64,000 nt of DNA from Limosilactobacillus ingluviei DSM 15946 (lineage in GTDB: Bacteria > Bacillota > Bacilli > Lactobacillales > Lactobacillaceae), in contig NZ_AZFK01000028.1 of NCBI RefSeq assembly GCF_001435775.1, positions 1 through 64,000 of the forward strand. The letters are read 5' to 3'. The notes below the pieces were generated by a model. It was not told where the DNA came from and did no database searches. It worked only from the letters and a program-made list of their open reading frames with translations. This document shows positions 23,713-32,778 of the stretch, piece by piece. A program made the translations under genes and the position numbers. Position 1 is the stretch's first letter, and each line of letters begins with the position of its first letter.

Positions 23713-26112
23713 TTAATCCCGTCCCGCGTGGGGCAAAGTCAAGTGACAATGGGACAGGTCGAGGGTGTAGGTCAAGGCTTCATTGCCCCGCAAGGTCATT
23801 AAGTAGTCGGTGGCAAAGAGGATCAATTCCCACTGGTGACCAGCAGCTAAGTGGTGGTAGATCGGCTGCAGCGGGAAGGTGACGTCGACAAATTGGTCGG
23901 GACGCAATTCGTCAACTTGACTGGCGGAATGCCGATTTTGCAGGTTGATATGGCCAAAGGCGATCACTTTGGCTGGCGTCGGCTGCTTAGCCAGTTCAAA
24001 TTCCCGCAGGTCATCACTACCGAAGTGCCACCCGGCCCGCAGACTTCGCGGGGCGATGACAACCGGACTGGTCGTTAAGCGTTTGGCCTGTCCCCGGTCA
24101 ACCAAAAAGGCGGATAACAGCCCGTGGTCGGCATTGACCTTGACCCGGGCTTGGACGACCGGGGTCCCTTGAAAGACTTGTGGTTGCGTTTGCGGCGGGG
24201 TCAGGAAATGAGCAGCAAAGGTACCATCATCGGCCAAGAGGGCTTGTTGCCATTGCGCGGGATCCTGACACCACTTTTGGTAGGTGGCAGTAGGGTGACC
24301 ATCGGTAAAGAATTGGGTAGTAGCTTCAACGGCGTGGGGGGTTAAACGCCCGGTACCCAGGTTGTAGGTGGTAGTGGCGGCACCGTCCCATTGGTCCGCC
24401 GGGTGCCAAGTTTGCGGCTGGCGGTTGTCTTGGACCAGGAAGTTAGGCAATAATTCGTCCGCCCCGTTGGCCAGCCCCCAGAGGTGGTGGGCCAGCCAGA
24501 GGTTGACCATTTCTGCAAAATCCAGGGACTGAAAGGCGTTGATGTAGATGTGTTGGCCTTGGTGGAGAATCACTTTCGGGTGGGCCCCCTGGGCGATCAG
24601 ACCATCGTAAAGGGCTTTGGCTTGGTTGGGTTTGACGTTGTCATCATTGAGACCGTGGACCAACATGACGGCACACTTGATGTTTTTGATCGCGGGGCGG
24701 TAGTTGCGTTTGGCCCAAAAGGCATTGTAATTCCCCGTTTGCCGATCCTGGGCGGCGGCCATCACTTTGAGGTAAACGTCGTTGGTTGGTTTGATTTTGA
24801 GGTAGTCGGCTAAGTTGCCCGTCCGGCTAAAGGTCTCGGCCGCTAAAACGTCGGCGTCCTCCCCTTGGAAACCACCGGGCGCCATTACCAAGCCGTTTTC
24901 CCGGTAGTAGTCATACCAGCTCGAGATTGCGGCTTCGGCGATGATGGCTTTTAAGCCGGCCACACCGGTCGTGGCCACCGCGGTTGCCAGGGTGCCTAAA
25001 TAAGAACGGCCCGTCATGGCGACGTTACCGTTGCACCAGTGGGCTTTAATCACTTGACCGCTGGTCCGGTCGGTAAAGGCCCGGCGGTCGCCATGGAGCC
25101 ATTCCACCACGGCTTTCATCGCGGCGGTTTGTTCAGGCGACCCACAGGTTTGCAACCCATCGGAATCCTTGGTACCAATCCCGGCGGCGTAAACAATGGC
25201 GTAGCCACGGGCTGCTAAATAGTTGTTTAAGCTGTAAGCCGGCGTTTCGCTAAAGGTTTCACTGGCTTGACTGGTTTCACCGGTGACGGTGCGGTAGTGC
25301 TTGGGCGCCGGAAATTCCATTTCGGTTGGGGCCTGAAAGGTAGCTTCCTTATGGGTCAAAGGATGATTGACTGGGTGGGTCAACTGTTGGCCCCAGTGAT
25401 CATTGGTACCCTGGTTGTAAGGGCTGGCCGTAAAGACAGCTGGGACGGCCAGTCCTTGGTCGGATTCGGCCGGCCGCATAATTTCAGCCTTGACGAGGTC
25501 TGCTTGCCCGTCAAAGTCGGTATCGAGGTCGGTTTCAATGTAGACGACTTCGCGAATGAAGCGGGCCGGGTCAAAGCATGCGATGGGCTGACCGTTGAAG
25601 GTCAGGGGTTTTTCAGTGGCCGGCAGTTGGTAGGTCCAAGCCAAGGCCCCTTGGGTCGCCAGTTGGTCCAAGTAGCGGTATCCGTGCTTGGTTCGGCTGA
25701 CCAGCAGGGCATAGAAGGCGGTAACCACGGCTTTAGCGGTCCACTTGGTCGGGCTGGGCAGGGGGAGGTTGATTTTGGCAACGGCCGCACTTGGCGCTTC
25801 GACTTGATAATCAACGTCAGCTTCAAAGCCCAATAGTTGGAGGGCTAAGAGGTGAAAAGCCGCCGTGGTCAGGGATTGCTCGCTGGCAAGCCAATCAGCT
25901 GCCGAAGTGGCCGGATCAATCGCCAGGCCGGCTAGCCATTGCTGTCCGGCTGGCGCACTCTGGGCAGCGGGGTGGCTGTTCAGCAATAATTGCCCCAAGA
26001 GGGCTTTGGGGGCAAGTTGTTCCCAATTCGTTGGCAGGAACTTTAGCCGGGTTAATTCAGCGACTTGGGTTGCCAAGTCGGTCGCTTGGATTGCAAATTG
26101 ATGGTTTCGCAT
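23713..26112 (-). CDS. pepX: Xaa-Pro dipeptidyl-peptidase
   Basis: This 799-residue serine peptidase releases Xaa-Pro dipeptides. The N-terminal helical domain of about 150 residues is typical of PepX. The catalytic domain has GRSYLGTLA with the nucleophilic Ser, then VHGLNDDNVKPNQ (Asp) and HQGQHIYIN (His). The C-terminal beta-sandwich domain (about 560-799) is complete. There is no signal peptide. The length is normal for lactobacilli. It forms a functional pair with pepI just downstream. Confidence 0.95.
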   Translation of the reverse strand: MRNHQFAIQATDLATQVAELTRLKFLPTNWEQLAPKALLGQLLLNSHPAAQSAPAGQQWLAGLAIDPATSAADWLASEQSLTTAAFHLLALQLLGFEADVDYQVEAPSAAVAKINLPLPSPTKWTAKAVVTAFYALLVSRTKHGYRYLDQLATQGALAWTYQLPATEKPLTFNGQPIACFDPARFIREVVYIETDLDTDFDGQADLVKAEIMRPAESDQGLAVPAVFTASPYNQGTNDHWGQQLTHPVNHPLTHKEATFQAPTEMEFPAPKHYRTVTGETSQASETFSETPAYSLNNYLAARGYAIVYAAGIGTKDSDGLQTCGSPEQTAAMKAVVEWLHGDRRAFTDRTSGQVIKAHWCNGNVAMTGRSYLGTLATAVATTGVAGLKAIIAEAAISSWYDYYRENGLVMAPGGFQGEDADVLAAETFSRTGNLADYLKIKPTNDVYLKVMAAAQDRQTGNYNAFWAKRNYRPAIKNIKCAVMLVHGLNDDNVKPNQAKALYDGLIAQGAHPKVILHQGQHIYINAFQSLDFAEMVNLWLAHHLWGLANGADELLPNFLVQDNRQPQTWHPADQWDGAATTTYNLGTGRLTPHAVEATTQFFTDGHPTATYQKWCQDPAQWQQALLADDGTFAAHFLTPPQTQPQVFQGTPVVQARVKVNADHGLLSAFLVDRGQAKRLTTSPVVIAPRSLRAGWHFGSDDLREFELAKQPTPAKVIAFGHINLQNRHSASQVDELRPDQFVDVTFPLQPIYHHLAAGHQWELILFATDYLMTLRGNEALTYTLDLSHCHLTLPHAGRD

Positions 26113-26131
26113 GGATCTGACACCTCAACTT

Positions 26132-26178
26132 AAAATAATTACCCCCATTATCGCACGTTCGCGGATAATGGGGGTAAT
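26132..26178 (-). terminator. terminator after the amino acid permease gene
   Basis: A perfect 15-bp stem (ATTACCCCCATTATC and its complement) has a 10-base loop and is followed by TTATTTT on the minus strand. Confidence 0.75.
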
Positions 26179-26185
26179 GATCAAC

Positions 26186-27580
26186 TTAATTTTCAGTTTT
26201 GTTCAATTTACTGTGTTGGTAACCGTAGGCAAAGTACAGCAGTAAGCCAAAGGTAAACCAGATTCCGGCCCCGATGAAGGTTTCCAGTTTTAACAGGGTA
26301 ATCATGGCCAAGCAAGCGATCCCGGAAAGAATTGGCAAGATCGGGTACAACGGCACCTTGAAGCCTTGCGAATTGTCAATGTCGGTCCGCTTGCGCAGCG
26401 GGATAATCCCAAAGGAAACGAAGGTAAAGGCCAGCAGGGTCCCGATGTTGACCAAGCTGGTCAGGTTATCTAAGGAGACCAGCCCGCCCATGAAGGCGAT
26501 GATCACGGCCACGACCCACAGGGCATTTTTGGGAACCATTGTGTGAGGATCTAATTTCGCCAAGAAGGTCGGCAACATCCCGTCCCGGCCGATTGAGTAG
26601 ACCAACCGGGAACTGGAGTAGATCATCGTGAACATCATGGTGAACATCCCCACCAAGGCCCCGATGGACAGCAGGTCCGCCAACCAACCTTGGTTGACGC
26701 TCTTTAAAGCAAAGGCAACCGGGTTGGCGACGTCTAGTTTGGTGTACTTGACCATTCCGACCAAGACGGCGGCAACGGCCATGTAAAGGACGGTCGCAAT
26801 GACTAAGGTCCCAATGATCCCAAAGGTCATATTTTTCTTAGGGTTTTTCACTTCAGCGGCTGACGAAGAAACGGCGTCAAAGCCAAGGAAGGCAAAGAAG
26901 ACCGTCGTGGCCCCCGTAAAGGCCCCACCCAACTTGTAAGGCAAGAAGGGGTGGTAGTTGGCGGGCTTGATAAAGAAGACCCCGACAGCCACGAAGGCGA
27001 CGATGATGATGATCTTCACCAGGACGGCCAGGTTGTTGACCCGGACCGAAGCTTTCATTCCGTGAGCCAACATGGCGGTAATCCCCAGGACAATTAAAAC
27101 GGCCACCAGGTTGATGTACGTTCCGTGGGCCGGGTCAAAGGGACCGGTTAAAGCATGGGGCAGCCGGATTCCAAAACTTTCCAGCAAGGATAGGAAGTAG
27201 GCGGCCCACCCGGTCGAAACGGCGGCGACGGCCAGCATGTATTCCAAGATCAAGGCCCAGCCTAAAATCCAGCCGATGATTTCACCAAAGACCACGTTCC
27301 CGTAGGAGTAAGCACTCCCGGCGACGGGCAGGGCAGAAGAAAATTCGGCGTAACACATGGCGGCCAAGGCGCAGACAATGGCGGCTAGTAAAAAGGATAG
27401 GATCACGCCGGGACCGGCATCAACGGCGGCCACGGTCCCGGGCAAAATGAAGATCCCGGTCCCAATGACGGCCCCGATCCCGAGCGCCATTAAGTCGAAA
27501 GCTGATAGCGACTTGACGAAGTTTTTATCCGTTCCCAAGTAGCGATCGAGGCTTTCTTTACGCATGATATTCAATTTCAT
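26186..27580 (-). CDS. APC-family amino acid permease (YfnA/CAT-like)
   Basis: This 464-residue protein has twelve membrane helices. The N-terminal region has the APC hallmark GIGAVIGTGIFILPG; AEFSSALPVAGSAYSYGNVVFGEIIGWILGWAL and GFDAVSSSAAEVKNPKKNMTFGI place it near cationic or general amino acid transporters. The ATG at 27580 has GGAGG 8 bp upstream. It is a single-gene unit directly upstream of pepX on the same strand, separated by a strong terminator. The substrate is not determined. Confidence 0.9.
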   Translation of the reverse strand: MKLNIMRKESLDRYLGTDKNFVKSLSAFDLMALGIGAVIGTGIFILPGTVAAVDAGPGVILSFLLAAIVCALAAMCYAEFSSALPVAGSAYSYGNVVFGEIIGWILGWALILEYMLAVAAVSTGWAAYFLSLLESFGIRLPHALTGPFDPAHGTYINLVAVLIVLGITAMLAHGMKASVRVNNLAVLVKIIIIVAFVAVGVFFIKPANYHPFLPYKLGGAFTGATTVFFAFLGFDAVSSSAAEVKNPKKNMTFGIIGTLVIATVLYMAVAAVLVGMVKYTKLDVANPVAFALKSVNQGWLADLLSIGALVGMFTMMFTMIYSSSRLVYSIGRDGMLPTFLAKLDPHTMVPKNALWVVAVIIAFMGGLVSLDNLTSLVNIGTLLAFTFVSFGIIPLRKRTDIDNSQGFKVPLYPILPILSGIACLAMITLLKLETFIGAGIWFTFGLLLYFAYGYQHSKLNKTEN

Positions 27581-27773
27581 TGGAAAGTCCTCCGTGGGTA
27601 TTCTGCGATAATTGCTAATCCAATTTTATTTAAAATTAAATGAGAAGTCAATTAGAACGTTTTGTGAAACCGCTTCTTTATGGGGTTGAACGGAATGGTT
27701 GCTTTTTAAAGCCGATCCGTTGACAATAGAGGGCGAAGACAAACTGACAACAATCAGGAAGGAAAATGAAATT

Positions 27774-28199
27774 ATGGCAATTGAAAAAACCAGCGGCGCT
27801 GTCGTGTACCGGGTGCAAGATGGCCAATTGGAATACCTCTTGTTACAAAGCACCAACCGGGGGAACTTTTGGGGCTTTCCGAAGGGCCACGTCGAAGGCG
27901 CCGAGGATTTAATTACGACCGCCACCCGCGAAATCAAAGAAGAAACCAGCCTCGCGTTAACGGTCGACCCGGCCTTTTCGGTCTACACGGAGTACGACTT
28001 GCCCAATGGCAACCGCAAGGAAATGACGTTGTTTACCGCGCTGGTCCCAACGGAGACGACCTTGCAACTGCAAGCGGCGGAAATCAAAAATGCTGCTTGG
28101 CTGCCTTACGAACAAGCGCGGCAACGGTTAACCTATCAAAATTTGAAACAACTCTTAGATCAAGCCCACGCCCATTTAAGGGAGCAAATCAATGCCTAA
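27774..28199 (+). CDS. Nudix hydrolase (Ap4A-hydrolase type)
   Basis: This protein of about 141 residues carries the Nudix box GHVEGAEDLITTATREIKEE, followed by TS instead of the usual TG. It starts with SGAVVYRVQDGQLEYLLLQS and WGFPKGHVE, as in bis(5'-nucleosyl)-tetraphosphatases of lactobacilli. I take the ATG at 27774, behind AAGGAAAA; the open frame reaches upstream to 27699 without a ribosome site. Its end overlaps the guanylate-kinase-like gene by 8 bp, and the Fur gene abuts that one, giving a three-gene operon. Confidence 0.85.
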   Translation: MAIEKTSGAVVYRVQDGQLEYLLLQSTNRGNFWGFPKGHVEGAEDLITTATREIKEETSLALTVDPAFSVYTEYDLPNGNRKEMTLFTALVPTETTLQLQAAEIKNAAWLPYEQARQRLTYQNLKQLLDQAHAHLREQINA

Positions 28200-28761
28200 G
28201 CCACCGGTAATTATCCTTTGTGGGGCGGCGGGAACCGGGAAAACGACGGTGCAGCAGTACTTGCGCCAGCGCTTTAACTTAGCCCGGGTGATCACGCACA
28301 CCACCCGGCCGCCGCGCCCCGGTGAAGTGGCCGGGCAAGACTATTACTTTGAGACGCCGGCTTCCATGGCCAAATTGCACTTATTTGAGCAGGTGGAGTA
28401 CGATCACTATCGCTATGGTTCATCGCAAGAAGGCCTGCAACGGGCCTTGGCTGATCATCCGGGGGCGGTGATGGTCTTGGATACCAAAGGGGCCGTGACC
28501 TATCGAAAAGCGCTTGGGGATCAGGTAAAGGTGCTCTTTTTAACGGTGACGGATCACCAGCAACTCCGGCAGCGTTTGACCCACCGGGGGGATGCCCCCG
28601 CGGCGATCGCTTCCCGGCTGGCCAGCGAAGAATTTCAGCGTGATTTGACCCTGCCGCCAGCTTTACAAGCCCAGGCCCTGATCTTAAGAAATGATGATTG
28701 GGCCGCCACGGTCGTCCAATTAGAACGGTATGCCACCCAATGGGGATTGAAGGGAAAATAA
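28192..28761 (+). CDS. guanylate kinase-like protein
   Basis: This 189-residue P-loop kinase has GAAGTGKTT at 11-19 and the GMP-binding-type region THTTRPPRPGEVAGQDYYF. HRGDAPAAIASRLASEEF resembles the guanylate kinase lid region. It overlaps the Nudix gene by 8 bp and abuts the Fur gene. Housekeeping gmk usually sits elsewhere with rpoZ, so this is likely a paralogue with an undefined nucleotide substrate. Confidence 0.8.
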   Translation: MPKPPVIILCGAAGTGKTTVQQYLRQRFNLARVITHTTRPPRPGEVAGQDYYFETPASMAKLHLFEQVEYDHYRYGSSQEGLQRALADHPGAVMVLDTKGAVTYRKALGDQVKVLFLTVTDHQQLRQRLTHRGDAPAAIASRLASEEFQRDLTLPPALQAQALILRNDDWAATVVQLERYATQWGLKGK

Positions 28762-29199
28762 ATGAGTGAATCAATCGCAACGGCTTTGCAGACATTAAAG
28801 CAGGCCAACTACCGGATTACTAAGCAACGCCGCCACTTGTTGGCTTTGTTGGCAGCGCAATCGGAACACTACATCGATATTACGACCTTAGATGATCAGA
28901 TGCGCCAAGCTTTTGCCGGGGTCAGTCACAACACGATCTACCGCAATTTGGCGGAGTTTGCGGCCTTAGGATTAGTGGAGATTACGCGGCGGTCCAACGG
29001 TCAGGCCGTCAAATTTCGCTGTGAGCGGCCCCACCACCACCACTTTATCTGCCAGACGTGCGGGCGGGTCTTGGAGATTCAGATGCCGAAGTGGGATCCC
29101 AGCTATTATGAGCAACAATTACCGGGGGCCAAGATTACCGGCCATAATTTTGAATTGTATGGCCAGTGTCCGAAGTGTGCCAACCGGCAAAAGTCGTAA
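28762..29199 (+). CDS. Fur-family metal- or peroxide-responsive regulator
   Basis: This 145-residue regulator has a winged-helix DNA-binding domain (1-85, VSHNTIYRNLAEFAALGLV) and a dimerisation domain with the His cluster HHHHF. The structural zinc site has both CxxC pairs (C97/C100 and C136/C139). The metal it senses (Fe, Zn, Mn or peroxide through PerR-type His) cannot be decided from the sequence. The start codon directly follows the stop of the kinase-like gene. Confidence 0.9.
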   Translation: MSESIATALQTLKQANYRITKQRRHLLALLAAQSEHYIDITTLDDQMRQAFAGVSHNTIYRNLAEFAALGLVEITRRSNGQAVKFRCERPHHHHFICQTCGRVLEIQMPKWDPSYYEQQLPGAKITGHNFELYGQCPKCANRQKS

Positions 29200-29216
29200 A
29201 GATTTACGATTTCTTT
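29194..29216 (+). terminator. possible terminator at the end of the Fur gene
   Basis: TCGTAAA and TTTACGA with a very short loop overlap the stop codon and are followed by TTTCTTT. Confidence 0.45.
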
Positions 29217-29311
29217 AATGTTTGCCCGGGTGGGAATTTAGTACAATGAGGGATAAAACAAAGTTAGCAAGCACCGGGGCGGCTGCCTGTCAGGTGCTTG
29301 GGGAGGAAAAA

Positions 29312-29707
29312 ATGGCCAAGACACCACCGTTTGTCACCCCCTTTGCCTTGGTATCATTAGTGTTGGCCCTTGGCGCGACCAACGTGGTGGTTAACAAAAC
29401 CACTCATACCAATGAAGGGGCGAAGGTGACGACCACCACGACCAGTACTGATTCAGAGCGTCAAGTAACGCCAAGTGACCGGAGTACTTCGGATCGGCCC
29501 AAGGATGACCGTGACGCAAGTGATGATCACAGCCAAGCGGATCATTCAGCGACGGCGCCGAGTCAAGCGGACCGGACCAGTACGACGTCGCAAACAACGA
29601 CGACGGATCATTCAGAGCCAACAGACGATACCACCGCAACGTCAACGTCGGCTTCGCAGGCCAGTTCAGCCGCCACCAATAACGCGTCGACCGCGTCCAG
29701 TAACTAG
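29312..29707 (+). CDS. small exported Ser/Thr/Asp-rich protein
   Basis: This 131-residue protein has one hydrophobic segment at about 7-27 (signal or anchor) and then only low-complexity, Thr/Ser/Asp/Gln-rich sequence. There is no recognised domain, cysteine or LPXTG signal. The ATG at 29312 lies 6 bp behind GGGGAGG, which fixes the start. The membrane protein gene follows 11 bp later, so the two are co-transcribed. It may act as a surface spacer or glycosylated stalk; function is unknown. Confidence 0.65.
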   Translation: MAKTPPFVTPFALVSLVLALGATNVVVNKTTHTNEGAKVTTTTTSTDSERQVTPSDRSTSDRPKDDRDASDDHSQADHSATAPSQADRTSTTSQTTTTDHSEPTDDTTATSTSASQASSAATNNASTASSN

Positions 29708-29718
29708 GGGGGATGACG

Positions 29719-30549
29719 ATGTTTAGCTTCTTAGACATGATTAACAGCTCGCTGAGTTACTTTAACATCAAGCCGACGCTGAAAAATAAGATTTACATTG
29801 CCATTGCCACCTTGGGGGATGGCTACTTAATTTACGTTACTTGCCGGCTCTTTTTGAACCAAGTTTGGTTGCGGGGGCTCTTGTATTGTTTGGCCGTGGT
29901 TTTTTTAACGTACTATCTGTATTTAAATTTTGTCTACTACTTCTTAGATCGGACCTCGCGGTTTGACTTCTTATCGCCGTGGCTAAGCAAGGTGACCGGG
30001 ACCGCCCCGGATGCGACGACCGGGAAAATGCCGCGGCAAAGGCGCCAAGCGGCTTTGAATCAAGCGGCGGGCTATTACGAAGACCACGACACGGTTCGGG
30101 CGGCGGTAACGATTGATGCCACGGAACAAGCCAACTTGCGGGCCTTGGTGGACCAACTGGTGGCTGAGCACCTTTTGGTGGCCGAATATGATGGTTTGAG
30201 TGAAGCGGAAATTTTGGCGCAGTACCGGGCCAAAAATGAACCAGTCCCGGCCTTAAATTCGGGCCAAACCCTGCCGTATTATGAATTGGTCCATGAAGCG
30301 GCTCGCCACCGCTTGACGATTTACGCCGGGATGAACGCGATGGACAAGCAACCGGTGGGGCACATTACCAAGGTGGGCTTAACGGATGCGCATGATGCGC
30401 GGGTGCAATACCAACTGTATTTGGCGAAGCTCTTTGTGACCGGCGGCCCCCATAAGATTGCCGGGCGGCGCGACACCACGATCTTAACCGATGGGGATTT
30501 TGGGCTTGTAGCGTACTTAGCCTACCGGGAAAAGCAGCCTAAGGGATAG
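29719..30549 (+). CDS. membrane protein of unknown function (DUF6681-like)
   Basis: This protein of about 276 residues has three N-terminal hydrophobic segments (about 20-90, including YLIYVTCRLFLNQVWLRGLL) and a soluble C-terminal region of about 170 residues. It resembles lactobacillus proteins grouped as DUF6681. I place the start at the ATG at 29719, 6 bp behind GGGGGG; the ATG at 29713 is too close to that site. It is co-transcribed with the Ser/Thr-rich exported protein. Confidence 0.65.
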   Translation: MFSFLDMINSSLSYFNIKPTLKNKIYIAIATLGDGYLIYVTCRLFLNQVWLRGLLYCLAVVFLTYYLYLNFVYYFLDRTSRFDFLSPWLSKVTGTAPDATTGKMPRQRRQAALNQAAGYYEDHDTVRAAVTIDATEQANLRALVDQLVAEHLLVAEYDGLSEAEILAQYRAKNEPVPALNSGQTLPYYELVHEAARHRLTIYAGMNAMDKQPVGHITKVGLTDAHDARVQYQLYLAKLFVTGGPHKIAGRRDTTILTDGDFGLVAYLAYREKQPKG

Positions 30550-30627
30550 AATTAGGAAATTCATAAGGGAAACGTCATGGAATTCAAAGCTGTTGCTGGG
30601 GACTAAAAAGTCAACGCAAGGCTGACG

Positions 30628-30669
30628 GACGCGCCTGGAAAGCGTTTTTTCGCTTGCTGGGCGCGTTTT
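30628..30669 (+). terminator. terminator after the DUF6681-like gene
   Basis: GACGCGCC pairs with GGGCGCGT, with an inner AAGCG/CGCTT stem and a T-rich loop, followed by TTTT. Confidence 0.6.
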
Positions 30670-30754
30670 GACTATTCATAAGTAAATGATTGTGTTCAGT
30701 TTAAATTTAACGTGCGATAATAAAAACAACAACTTTGGTGAAAGGGAGGGGCGG

Positions 30755-31405
30755 TTGAACGTGAAAAAAGACCAAACCTATACCGAAACAATTATGCACA
30801 GTATTCGGCGCGACATTATTCTGGGGACGTACCGGCCGGGAGATAAGTTAGTGATTTCGGAGTTGAAAAAGTACTATCAGGTATCCTTATCAGTCATCCG
30901 GGAAGCGTTAACGCGCCTGACGGAACAAGAAATTGTCACGGCGACTCCCAACGTCGGCTTTCGGGTGGCTCAGATCAGTCCCCAGGGGATTCAAGAACTC
31001 AAACAGGCCCGGTTGATTAACGAAGGGACGGCGATCAAGTTGGCAATTGAACGCGGCTCGATTGAATGGGAGGCCAAACTGGTGGCGGCCTACTATAAAT
31101 TAGTCCATACGGAGATTTACCTGCCCAAGACCCAACAATTAAATCTGGAATGGTTTATGGCCCATAAGCACTTTCACATGACCATTGTCGAAGGTGCGGG
31201 CAATCGCTTCCTATCCAAAATCTGCTTGCGCTTATGGAACCAAAGCGAGTTGTCTCGGAGTCAAGCCTTGGTGGGGCATAAGGTTGCCCCCGGAATCGAA
31301 GAACACCGGCAGTTAACCAAGGCGATTACGGACCGGGATGTTGACCGGGCCTTAGAAATTCATGCGGCGCACTTAACCAACGGGATTAATCACCGGCAAA
31401 AGTAG
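30755..31405 (+). CDS. GntR-family regulator of the FadR (FCD) type
   Basis: This protein of about 216 residues has an N-terminal winged helix (HSIRRDIILGTYRPGDKL, then VSLSVIREALTRLTEQEIV) and an FCD ligand domain. Metal-binding-type residues are seen in HKHFHMTIVEGAGN and EHRQLTKAITDRD. The TTG at 30755 is 5 bp behind AAAGGGAGG; a GTG two codons later is an alternative. It lies about 90 bp before the T-box promoter and could regulate the ketoacid operon; no operator is identified. Confidence 0.85.
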   Translation: MNVKKDQTYTETIMHSIRRDIILGTYRPGDKLVISELKKYYQVSLSVIREALTRLTEQEIVTATPNVGFRVAQISPQGIQELKQARLINEGTAIKLAIERGSIEWEAKLVAAYYKLVHTEIYLPKTQQLNLEWFMAHKHFHMTIVEGAGNRFLSKICLRLWNQSELSRSQALVGHKVAPGIEEHRQLTKAITDRDVDRALEIHAAHLTNGINHRQK

Positions 31406-31497
31406 CAGTGCTGACGATAAAAAAATAAGTTGACCCGGGTAGGCACTGACCCATTGGGCCACGAAAAGTTAAATTAAAAAAATCTCATGTTAAGGGG

Positions 31498-31526
31498 TTG
31501 ACGAAACCGTCAAAAGCCCCTATACT
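31498..31526 (+). promoter_or_regulatory. promoter of the T-box operon
   Basis: TTGACG (31498-31503) and TATACT (31521-31526) have a 17-bp spacer. Confidence 0.8.
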
Positions 31527-31532
31527 CTTAAC

Positions 31533-31810
31533 CAACAATTAAAGATCAATGAGAAAGACGCGGAGGGAACCCGTTCTGGTGCCTTGGTTAAGAGAGTCAA
31601 CGGTTGGTGTGAGTTGATCCAAATCTCCAGTAACATATCATTCCTGAGTTACCGGCTGAATTGCAGTAGGCTTGGTTGGGGGCCACCCATTACAGTGGTC
31701 GCGGATTCAATCAGAGTCCGTAGTAAGATGGTCGTTAATGACGACTAAGTGGGATGGTACCGCGCGGCAGCGCTCCTATAATGACAATGGTCATGATAGG
31801 AGCGCTTTTT
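31533..31810 (+). promoter_or_regulatory. T-box leader, probably isoleucine-responsive
   Basis: The distal stem I elements AGAGAG and GGTTGGTG (31590-31610) are present, as is the T-box AGTGGGATGGTACCGCG (31748-31764). In the specifier loop between CCAG and TTCC, the bases TAACATATCA place ATC (Ile) at 31637-31639, followed by A. The UGGU bulge pairs with a tRNA discriminator A, as tRNA-Ile has. Uncharged tRNA-Ile should favour the antiterminator and switch on the two genes downstream. The specifier reading is by hand pairing. Confidence 0.88.
31769..31810 (+). terminator. T-box terminator
   Basis: AGCGCTCCTAT and ATAGGAGCGCT form a long stem with a TTTTT run. It competes with the T-box antiterminator. 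Confidence 0.92.
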
Positions 31811-31977
31811 GTTTTTCCGCCGGTCCCCAGGAATTGAGCCCAGAACACTCCATCACATATTTGCTAATCTTTCCGCTCACCAGAGCCACATATCCCGGCG
31901 CGGCTTTCTTAGTAGGACTGGCTGCGATCTTTGATGACATATTTTATTTACACTTAGCTTTTATGGAGGTAATGATA

Positions 31978-32769
31978 ATGACTCAATTAAATGCCAAACA
32001 AACCGAATTTGCCAACGCGCTGTACCAAGCTTACGCCAAGAACGAACCGTTAACCGAAAGTGATTGGACAGGGGTGGTGACTGACGATGACACGGCCTAT
32101 GCCGTCCAAGACCAGGTTATGCAACTTAAGGGGCAACCAGTTGCGGGTTACAAAGTATCGTTGACCAGCAAGCAGACCCAAGACATGTTTGACGCGGATT
32201 CGCCGCTGTATGGTCAGCAAGTGGCTGAACGGTTCTTAACGGCGCCGGCCGACGTTAACTTGGCGGACTTAAATGAACCCTTAGTGGAAGTTGAACTCGC
32301 CTTCCGGGCAAAAGAAGATTTACATAGCAATGATTCCCTGGACGATCTTTTACATAAGGTAACGGTGGCAGGCGCGTTAGAAGTGCCGGATGCCCGCTTT
32401 AAGGATTGGTTCCCGAGCCTGGGCAAGTACAATGTGATGTCCGATTGTGCCGTTGGGGGCCTGGTGGTGTTAGGAACGGAAAAAGATGCCGACTTGGTCT
32501 TTAGTGATGTTGCGGCGGCCGCAACGGTCAATGCCACGCTGGTTAAGGATGGCAAAGAATTGGCCAGTGGGACCTCAGCCGAAGTGCTCGGCAACCCACT
32601 GGAATCCTTAAAGTGGCTGGTCACCAAGTTGGAAGCCCAAGGCAAGGGCTTTAAGGCGGGCCAAGTCGTTTCTTCGGGGACCTTTGTCTTGCCGCCTCAC
32701 CTGACCGCCGGAAAGTGGGAAGTGCACTTTGACCACGAATTGGGTGACGTGGTCGTAAATGCTAAGTAG
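31978..32769 (+). CDS. 2-keto-4-pentenoate hydratase / FAH-superfamily protein
   Basis: This protein of about 263 residues has the hydratase fold marks GYKVSLTSKQTQ (substrate Lys), EPLVEVELAF (metal-type Glu-x-Glu) and a C-terminal FVLPPHLTAGKWEVHFD. Family members hydrate 2-keto-4-pentenoates or cleave related ketoacids. Here it leads an Ile T-box operon with a 2-ketoacid reductase, so an unusual branched ketoacid is a plausible substrate. The ATG at 31978 has GGAGG 8 bp upstream; the frame is open back to 31672 through the T-box, which is not coding. Confidence 0.85.
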   Translation: MTQLNAKQTEFANALYQAYAKNEPLTESDWTGVVTDDDTAYAVQDQVMQLKGQPVAGYKVSLTSKQTQDMFDADSPLYGQQVAERFLTAPADVNLADLNEPLVEVELAFRAKEDLHSNDSLDDLLHKVTVAGALEVPDARFKDWFPSLGKYNVMSDCAVGGLVVLGTEKDADLVFSDVAAAATVNATLVKDGKELASGTSAEVLGNPLESLKWLVTKLEAQGKGFKAGQVVSSGTFVLPPHLTAGKWEVHFDHELGDVVVNAK

Positions 32770-32778
32770 GTAAAAGAG

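Noticed and set aside
25267-25836. 189-codon plus-strand open frame
   Set aside because: It lies wholly opposite pepX, has no ribosome site and no domain; it is a shadow of the GC-rich codon pattern.
27664-27678. cre-like sequence GTGAAACCGCTTCTT between the permease and Nudix genes
   Set aside because: Two mismatches to the consensus, including the late conserved C, and no clear promoter overlap.
28292-28795. 167-codon minus-strand open frame opposite the kinase-like gene
   Set aside because: No ribosome site or recognisable domain, and it overlaps a well-supported operon.
31672-31977. N-terminal extension of the hydratase gene through the T-box
   Set aside because: The region is the T-box leader and terminator. 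The GGAGG and ATG at 31978 set the start. A short hydrophobic stretch at about 31850-31960 might be a permease scar but is too weak to claim.
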